28,277 bases of DNA from DAIDHK01 sp035510695 (GTDB lineage Bacteria; Patescibacteriota; Microgenomatia; Levybacterales; UBA12049). Within the stretch, counting starts at the first letter, position 1; every line of letters begins with the position of its first letter. A program made the translations under genes and the position numbers. This document shows positions 23,211 through 28,277 of the stretch, piece after piece. The notes under the pieces were generated by a model that did not search any database, had not been told where the DNA came from, and worked only from the letters and a program-made list of their open reading frames with translations. The DNA lies in contig DATKGO010000001.1 of NCBI GenBank assembly GCA_035510695.1, positions 1 through 28,277 of the forward strand. The letters are read 5' to 3'.

Positions 23211-24279
23211 CCGCGTAAACAAATGGGGAGGAGCGGAACGTGTTTTATTAGCTTTACATAGTCTTTTCCCCACTGCACCATTGTATACATCGGTTTACTC
23301 AAAAAAACAAACAAACAACTGGACTGATGTTTTTTCAGTTAAGACATCATTTCTGCAAAAGATTCCCTTTGCCGCAAGGGCGCATGAAGCGTTCCCTTAT
23401 CTAATGCCGTTAGCTTTTGAAAGTTTTGATTTTTCGGACTACGATCTGGTTATATCGGTTACCAGTGAAGCAGCCAAAGGCATTATCACCAATAATAAAA
23501 CTAAACATATTTGTTATTGCTTAACGCCGACGCGTTATCTGTGGAGCGGATATGACTTTTATTTTAAAAATCAATATTTACGAAATTTATCACAACCGGT
23601 TGTTCGGTATTTACGAAAATGGGACAAAATTGCCAGTCGCCGGCCTGACAAACTGATCGCGATTTCTCAGGAAGTTCAAAATCGCATTGAAAAATATTAC
23701 GGATTAAATTCGGATGTTATTTATCCCCCTCTGACTTTGGAAAATAAAATAAAATCGATTAAGAAATTGGATGAGCCGCCGTTTTTACTGGTTATTTCGC
23801 GTTTAGTTCCTTACAAAAGGATTGATTTGGCAATAAAAGCTTGTAACCGTTTGCGTTTACCTCTTCGGATTATTGGTATGGGAAGTGAAATGTCATATCT
23901 ACAAAAAATTGCCGGACCGACGGTTAAATTTTTAGGTTCCTTGACTGATGAGGAGGTTATAGCTTATTATAATAATTGTCGAGGTCTGATTTTCCCGGGA
24001 AACGAAGATTTTGGTTTGACAGTTGTTGAAGCGCAGCAGTATGGGAAGCCGGTTTTAGCCTATAAAGCAGGCGGAGCGCAGGAAACCATTATCGAAGGGA
24101 AGACAGGGCTTTTTTTTAGTTCACAAAGCGTTGGTTCAGTGACTGAAATGTTGGATAAATTTTCGCATTTTCGTTATAATGCTGAGGATTGTCGGAGACA
24201 GGCGCGAAAATTTAGCTTGAAGGTATTTCAGAGTAAATTTATGCGCATTGTGGATGAAGTAATGAGAGAGAATTTATGA
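23188..24279 (+). CDS. GT4 family glycosyltransferase, WbaZ-like
   Basis: 363 residues. It opens MKVALVYDRVNKWGGAERVL, where GGAERVL is the acceptor-side loop of the WbaZ-like GT4 group, followed by LFPTAPLYTSVYS and HICYCLTPTRYLWSGYDFY, both typical of that group. The C-domain starts FLLVISRLVPYKRIDLAI, and the donor-binding motif is EDFGLTVVE (Glu273, Glu281), then GKPVLAYKAGGAQETI. These enzymes in O-antigen clusters usually transfer mannose from GDP-mannose, consistent with the ManC gene immediately downstream. It overlaps the preceding gene by 23 bases and the next by four (ATGA), so it is translationally coupled to both. Confidence 0.92.
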   Translation: MKVALVYDRVNKWGGAERVLLALHSLFPTAPLYTSVYSKKQTNNWTDVFSVKTSFLQKIPFAARAHEAFPYLMPLAFESFDFSDYDLVISVTSEAAKGIITNNKTKHICYCLTPTRYLWSGYDFYFKNQYLRNLSQPVVRYLRKWDKIASRRPDKLIAISQEVQNRIEKYYGLNSDVIYPPLTLENKIKSIKKLDEPPFLLVISRLVPYKRIDLAIKACNRLRLPLRIIGMGSEMSYLQKIAGPTVKFLGSLTDEEVIAYYNNCRGLIFPGNEDFGLTVVEAQQYGKPVLAYKAGGAQETIIEGKTGLFFSSQSVGSVTEMLDKFSHFRYNAEDCRRQARKFSLKVFQSKFMRIVDEVMRENL

Positions 24280-25361
24280 AAATCGTACTTTTTGCAGGCG
24301 GAGTCGGATCAAGACTTTGGCCGCTTTCCCGAAAAAATACTCCAAAACAATTTGGTAAAATTATTGCCGATCGTTCAATGCTGCAGATTGCGGTACATAA
24401 ACTTTTCCCTGATTTCTCCTGGGATGATGTCTATATTTCTACCGGAATGCAGTATGAAGAAATAATAAGAGCTCAATTACCAGATTTGCCGGCAGGAAAT
24501 ATCATAGTCGAACCTGAGATGCGTGACGTCGGTCCGGCAGTCGGTTTGGTTATTGCTCAATTCATGAAAAAGAATCCCGATGAACCGATAGTTCTACTTT
24601 GGGGGAGTGATCATTTGGTCAAGGAAGAAGCTCTCTTTAGAAAAATTCTTAAAGCCGCTGGAGATTTGATAGCCGAAGATCCGCAAAGAATTGTCTTTAT
24701 CGGTCAAAAACCTCGTTTCGCCAATCAAAATGTCGGATATATCGAATATGGCCGGGAAATTGCCAAAAAAGACGGTTTTTTAGTTCACGCGTTCTCTTCA
24801 TTTAAATACAGTCCGCCGTTTGAGACGGCAAAAGAATACGCAAACGATGGAAAACATGCCTGGAATTTGGGTTATTTTGCAACGACACCGCGTTTTCTCT
24901 GGCAATTATTTGAGCAGTATTCGCCTGAACTTTTTGAAAAGGTGAAAAAAATTTATGACTCGATTGATACTCCGGCCTATGAAAAAACTTTAAGAGAAGT
25001 TTATCCGACTATTGAAAAAATTTCTTTCGATCACGCAATCTTGGAAAAAATGAATCCTAAATACGGCTGCGTTATGGCCGCCGATATTGGCTGGAGTGAT
25101 ATTGGTGCCTGGGAAGCAATGAAGGAAGCATTAAGTGAAACAGTTGATGCCAATGTTACCAAGGGTAAAATTATTCTGGAAAGTTCACGTGATTCATTGG
25201 TACATAATGATACCGAACAATTAATTGTTGGAATAGATTTAGACGGTTTAGTGGTAGTTTCCACGGAAGACGTACTGCTTATATGTCCTAAAAATTCAGT
25301 TCCTAAAATTAAACAGTTCGTTGCCAGTCTTAAAGGGACTGAAAATGAACATCTGACATAA
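24276..25361 (+). CDS. manC: Mannose-1-phosphate guanylyltransferase
   Basis: Makes GDP-mannose from mannose-1-phosphate and GTP in the cytosol. The 361 residues begin with the nucleotidyltransferase signature FAGGVGSRLWPLSRKNTPKQF (6-26; the first Gly-rich part binds the nucleotide, the Lys near 24 the phosphates). WGSDHL (109-114) carries the metal-binding Asp112, and NVGYIEYG and IEKISFDHAILEK follow as in ManC/GMP proteins. The EPEMRDVGPAVGL segment (79-91) replaces the more usual EPxxRNTAPA form. The length fits the single-domain type; the isomerase cupin domain of bifunctional enzymes is absent, and no phosphomannomutase or isomerase gene is in the window. It overlaps its neighbours by four bases and one base. 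Confidence 0.94.
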   Translation: MKIVLFAGGVGSRLWPLSRKNTPKQFGKIIADRSMLQIAVHKLFPDFSWDDVYISTGMQYEEIIRAQLPDLPAGNIIVEPEMRDVGPAVGLVIAQFMKKNPDEPIVLLWGSDHLVKEEALFRKILKAAGDLIAEDPQRIVFIGQKPRFANQNVGYIEYGREIAKKDGFLVHAFSSFKYSPPFETAKEYANDGKHAWNLGYFATTPRFLWQLFEQYSPELFEKVKKIYDSIDTPAYEKTLREVYPTIEKISFDHAILEKMNPKYGCVMAADIGWSDIGAWEAMKEALSETVDANVTKGKIILESSRDSLVHNDTEQLIVGIDLDGLVVVSTEDVLLICPKNSVPKIKQFVASLKGTENEHLT

Positions 25362-26026
25362 TGCCATATAGAACAATAAAAAAAAGTATATTTTACGAAA
25401 TTTCAAAACGAACTATAGATATTATTTTATCTGTAATACTGTTAGTTTTATTTTCTCCCATTATTTTGGTAATCGCGATTTTAATTAAATTAGATTCTCC
25501 GGGTACAGTCTTTGCCAAGACTCCTCCCAGAGTAGGGAAAAAAGGGAAACTTTTTCATATGTATAAATTTCGCTCGATGATTCAAAACGCGCATGAATTG
25601 TTGCGTACTAATCCGGAATTTAAAAAACTTTACGATCAATATAAACTCGGAAGTTATAAATTGGAAAATGATCCGCGGGTTACCAGAATCGGCGGATTTA
25701 TTCGTAAACATTCTTTGGATGAAGTGCCGCAATTTATAAACGTCTTTAATGGAGACATGAGTGTTGTAGGACCACGAGCATATTATGCTGATGAATTACA
25801 AGAGCAGCAAAAAAAATATCCAGATACGATTGAGGCTGTAAAAGTAGTGCTGTCTATAAGACCCGGAATTACCGGTCAGTGGCAAGTATCAGGGAGAAGT
25901 AAGGTGAATTTTGATAAAAGAATTAAAATGGATGCCGAATATGTAGAAAAGTGTTCTCTATTGAATGATTTTATAATAATTTTAAAAACACCTTGGGCGA
26001 TGATTTCGGGAAGAGATGCGTTATAA
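25361..26026 (+). CDS. Initiating sugar-phosphate transferase (bacterial sugar transferase family, WbaP/PglC-like)
   Basis: Transfers a sugar-1-phosphate from a nucleotide sugar to undecaprenyl phosphate on the inner face of the membrane, the first step of glycan assembly. 221 residues: an N-terminal membrane hairpin (19-43, interrupted by the Ser-Pro of FSPI), then LFHMYKFRSM (65-73), the catalytic Asp-Glu pair in HSLDEVPQF (Asp120, Glu121), NGDMSVVGPRAYY (130-142) and RPGITGQWQVSGR (167-179), all hallmarks of the family. The length is that of the small monotopic core type, without the large N-terminal membrane domain of WbaP. The sugar (Gal, Glc, Man or an amino sugar) is not evident. The start overlaps the ManC stop in TAATG; it is the last gene of the operon. 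Confidence 0.94.
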   Translation: MPYRTIKKSIFYEISKRTIDIILSVILLVLFSPIILVIAILIKLDSPGTVFAKTPPRVGKKGKLFHMYKFRSMIQNAHELLRTNPEFKKLYDQYKLGSYKLENDPRVTRIGGFIRKHSLDEVPQFINVFNGDMSVVGPRAYYADELQEQQKKYPDTIEAVKVVLSIRPGITGQWQVSGRSKVNFDKRIKMDAEYVEKCSLLNDFIIILKTPWAMISGRDAL

Positions 26027-26075
26027 GTTATAAAGTTGAAAGTTTGTAAAGTTGAAAGTTATAAAGTTCATAAAG
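26026..26075 (+). repeat. Intergenic AGTT-based tandem repeat (period 7-9)
   Basis: Successive units AGTTATAA, AGTTGAA, AGTTTGTAA, AGTTGAA, AGTTATAA, AGTTCATAA cover the gap between the sugar-transferase stop and the DUF4012 promoter. No gene is encoded. It is built like the in-gene heptad arrays but with looser period. Confidence 0.75.
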
Positions 26076-26094
26076 AAATTTGTGGTTTGTCTGG

Positions 26095-26124
26095 TTGACA
26101 AAAGTTTATAAACTTCAGTATGAT
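26095..26124 (+). promoter_or_regulatory. Strong promoter TTGACA - 18 - TATGAT with a palindrome in the spacer
   Basis: A consensus -35 TTGACA (26095-26100) and a -10 TATGAT (26119-26124). The spacer contains the perfect 14-base palindrome AAGTTTATAAACTT (26102-26115), a candidate operator. Transcription should start near 26131, a few bases before the ATG at 26135. Confidence 0.72.
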
Positions 26125-26134
26125 AGAGAATACT

Positions 26135-28132
26135 ATGGATGGATTTCAAAAGATTGAACTGGCTGACAATAAAAAGAAAGTAGTTTTGCCAACGCAGAGC
26201 ATGAGAGATCAGGCATTTGTAAAACCTACACAAAATTCGGGATTAACAAAAGATATGCGAAAAAAAGGGAATCCAGCAAAATTAAAAAAACCATTAGGTA
26301 TCGGCATTACGATAGCAGCGATCGTGGTGGTTATCCTAATTTTTGTGCTTATTATTCCGCTGCAAAAAACAATAGTGGCTGCCAAACAAACGGAAGCTCA
26401 GCTTAAGGTATTTGCCGCCTCTGTAAAACAGGAAAATATCGATCAGGCTTCCACCGAATTACAGAAAAGCCAAGTTGATTTAACCAATACTGAAAGTAAA
26501 TTGCAGGCTTTGGGTTATCTACAATATGTTCCGATTGCCAGTATGTATTATGGTGATGCAAAGCATGCCGCAAAAGCCGGTGATTATGCACTGACCACGG
26601 CGGGAATTGTTATTGATTCACTGAAACCTTATGAAGATGTTTTGGGACTTAAAGGCAAAGGCAGTTTTGTCGGCGGTACAGCCGAACAGCGTATTTCTAC
26701 GGCTGTTTTGACGATGGGTAAGATAGTGCCAAGAATAAATGACATTGCAGCCAATCTTGACCAAGTTAAATCGGAAGTTGACGGGATAAATAAAAATCAT
26801 TATCCGACCTGGCTTTTTGGTAAAAGCATTCAGACCCAACTTTCTTCTTTACAAGCTTTAACGGATGAAAGTGTGGTGGCAGTTAGTCAGGCCAGGCCGT
26901 TAATAACCGCTTTGCCGGCACTTTTGGGTGAAGATTCACAAAAGAAATATTTAGTTATCTTCCAAAATGATAAAGAGTTGCGTCCGTCAGGCGGATTTAT
27001 CACGGCTTACGCTGTTTTTGATATTGATAAAGGAGTTATCAGCGTTGAACGTTCGGATGATATTTATCCTTTGGATGATTCGATTGCCGATAAGCCGGTT
27101 GCTCCGGCACCTTTGATCAAATATCTTCATTTGACTGACCCTGTATTTAATTTGCGTGATTCTAACCTCTCTCCTGATTTTATAACGTCAATGAATACGT
27201 TTACATCCATGTATGATAAAGCCTCCGGACGGATAAATGTGGACGGAATAATTGCCATTGATACCGATGTTTTGGTTAATACAATTAAAATACTTGATAA
27301 CAGTGTCACGGTTGACGGATTGACGTTTACTACCAATAATGATCCGAGATGTGACTGTGCTAACGTTATTTATGAACTCGAGGATTCAATTTCCAGGCCG
27401 GTTAATTACATTAAAACCGATCGAAAAGGACTTTTGGGTGATTTATTAAATGTCATTATGCACAAGGCTCTTTCTTCATCACCTAAGATTTACTGGGGGC
27501 CGTTATTCCAGTCTGTTTTGACTGATACCAACCAAAAACATATTTTATTTGACCTTTTTGATACGAACGCGCAATCCGGAATCGAAGCTCTAAATGCTGC
27601 CGGACAGATCCATTCCTTTGACGGTGACTATCTGCATATTAACGACAGTAATTTTGGCGGCGATAAAGCGAATTTGTTTACCACAGAAGCGGTTGAAAAT
27701 GATTATAGCGTTGCCGGTGACGGAACGATTACCAAGACCGTTACCATTAACTACGTGAATAATCACGCTCCTTCAGATTGTAATTTAGCGGATGGCGGAT
27801 TGTGTTTGAATTCGGATTTGCGTGATTGGGTGAGAATCTACGTGCCTCAAGGCAGTACGTTGGTAAGTAATAAAGGTTCACAGGTGAAGATGACTACCTA
27901 TAATGAATTGGGGAAAACAGTATTGGATGGTTATATTGATATTCGTCCATTGAGTAAAGCCACCTACACTGTTTCTTATACCTTACCGTTTAAATTGCAG
28001 TCGGGTTCAAGTCTGCCGGTAATGATTCAGAAACAGCCCGGAACTTATGATAATCAATATACCATTAATTACAATAACCATGCGCTTGATCCGTTCCCGC
28101 TGTTGACCGATAAAACGCTAGACCTCAAATAA
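26135..28132 (+). CDS. DUF4012 family membrane-anchored extracytoplasmic protein
   Basis: An earlier in-frame ATG at 26120 lies inside the -10 box, so 26135 is the likely start (665 residues). A basic cytosolic N-terminus of about 50 residues precedes one membrane helix (about 54-76). A helical, coiled-coil-like stretch (about 77-125) follows, then the DUF4012 domain with its signature YLVIFQNDKELRPSGGFITA (272-291). The outer part contains paired Cys (DPRCDCAN, and later DCNLADGGLCLN) that may form disulphides. The domain's function is not established; it is frequent in CPR and some Gram-positive genomes next to surface-glycan genes, hinting at a cell-envelope role. It is transcribed from its own promoter after the operon, and the encoded protein ends with a beta-rich region and no C-terminal anchor. 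Confidence 0.88.
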   Translation: MDGFQKIELADNKKKVVLPTQSMRDQAFVKPTQNSGLTKDMRKKGNPAKLKKPLGIGITIAAIVVVILIFVLIIPLQKTIVAAKQTEAQLKVFAASVKQENIDQASTELQKSQVDLTNTESKLQALGYLQYVPIASMYYGDAKHAAKAGDYALTTAGIVIDSLKPYEDVLGLKGKGSFVGGTAEQRISTAVLTMGKIVPRINDIAANLDQVKSEVDGINKNHYPTWLFGKSIQTQLSSLQALTDESVVAVSQARPLITALPALLGEDSQKKYLVIFQNDKELRPSGGFITAYAVFDIDKGVISVERSDDIYPLDDSIADKPVAPAPLIKYLHLTDPVFNLRDSNLSPDFITSMNTFTSMYDKASGRINVDGIIAIDTDVLVNTIKILDNSVTVDGLTFTTNNDPRCDCANVIYELEDSISRPVNYIKTDRKGLLGDLLNVIMHKALSSSPKIYWGPLFQSVLTDTNQKHILFDLFDTNAQSGIEALNAAGQIHSFDGDYLHINDSNFGGDKANLFTTEAVENDYSVAGDGTITKTVTINYVNNHAPSDCNLADGGLCLNSDLRDWVRIYVPQGSTLVSNKGSQVKMTTYNELGKTVLDGYIDIRPLSKATYTVSYTLPFKLQSGSSLPVMIQKQPGTYDNQYTINYNNHALDPFPLLTDKTLDLK

Positions 28133-28200
28133 CCTACACCAATTCTCAATATGAAGATTAGCACGGCTACAACAAGAAGAATTAATCACAAAAACTACAT

Positions 28201-28221
28201 TTTCTCCACTTTCTCCACTTT
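28201..28221 (+). repeat. Short direct repeat TTTCTCCAC x2 plus TTT
   Basis: Two exact 9-base copies (28201-28209, 28210-28218) in the intergenic tail. The rest of 28133-28277 shows no gene. Confidence 0.6.
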
Positions 28222-28227
28222 GTTAAT

Positions 28228-28268
28228 TTGACAACCGATAGGAATTGGTACTACGCTTTAGTTCCTAT
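28228..28268 (+). promoter_or_regulatory. Possible promoter for a gene leaving the window
   Basis: TTGACA (28228-28233), 18 bases, then TACGCT (28252-28257, weak), with an ATG at 28267. An inverted repeat ATAGGAA (28238-28244) / TTCCTAT (28262-28268) spans the -10 and start. The geometry copies the promoter at 26095-26124. Confidence 0.4.
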
Positions 28269-28277
28269 GGGTAACCA

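Noticed and set aside
25490..25732. Minus-strand ORFs over the sugar transferase and ManC genes
   Set aside because: Antisense shadows of strongly conserved genes, without starts or families of their own.
26120..26134. Longer start of the DUF4012 protein (adds MIENT)
   Set aside because: The ATG overlaps the TATGAT -10 box and would lie upstream of the transcript.

Overview
The window looks like one long cell-surface polysaccharide / glycoprotein-glycan locus from a small-genome, AT-rich bacterium. The combination of a DUF4012 protein, many stacked GT-C membrane glycosyltransferases, tiny intergenic gaps, promoters placed almost on top of start codons and short in-frame tandem repeats suggests a Candidate Phyla Radiation (Patescibacteria) organism, most likely of the Microgenomates type. 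This is inference from gene content; there is no rRNA or tRNA here to prove it. TGA is used as a normal stop (e.g. at 4453-4455, 6799-6801, 13351-13353, 20084-20086), so this is not a TGA-recoding lineage. Almost every gene is on the + strand.

Layout. 1-808: the tail of an unrecognised gene and a left-handed beta-helix acyltransferase. 961-7049: two consecutive 'large GT-C-like membrane protein + small 3-helix membrane protein' pairs, the most AT-rich part. 7021-8240: an inserted regulatory-looking unit, a winged-helix/Fic protein with its own promoter and a striking operator palindrome. 8350-11846: two more GT-C type membrane proteins. 11891-14641: a GtrB/DPM1-like GT2, a GT4 gene cut off at its domain hinge by a MITE-like structured repeat, and a complete GT4. 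14670-15388: a second copy of the structured repeat and a second beta-helix acyltransferase. 15436-21273: an O-antigen-ligase/GT-C fusion, a GT39-like protein and a GT4, tightly overlapped. 21274-22035: a looser stretch with a doubtful minus-strand ORF and a small membrane protein. 22086-26026: a compact overlapping operon of two GT4 enzymes, mannose-1-phosphate guanylyltransferase and the monotopic sugar-phosphate transferase that would start the glycan on its lipid carrier. 26135-28132: a DUF4012 membrane-anchored protein with its own promoter. 28133-28277: a promoter-like intergenic end.

How the genes fit together (inference): ManC makes GDP-mannose; the initiating transferase loads the first sugar on undecaprenyl phosphate; cytosolic GT4/GT2 enzymes extend it or make polyprenyl-phosphate sugars; the many GT-C proteins transfer lipid-linked sugars outside the membrane; acyltransferases decorate; the ligase-like protein polymerises or attaches the chain.

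Most notable: (i) heptanucleotide tandem arrays in-frame inside several glycosyltransferase genes, whose 7-nt period makes them encode the same peptide cycle in any frame; (ii) two copies of a roughly 100-nt four-helix structured repeat with clear compensatory base changes, one of which truncates a GT4 gene; (iii) palindromes placed exactly in the -35/-10 spacer of the Fic and DUF4012 promoters; (iv) a set of -10 boxes 7-8 nt from start codons, suggesting leaderless transcripts.
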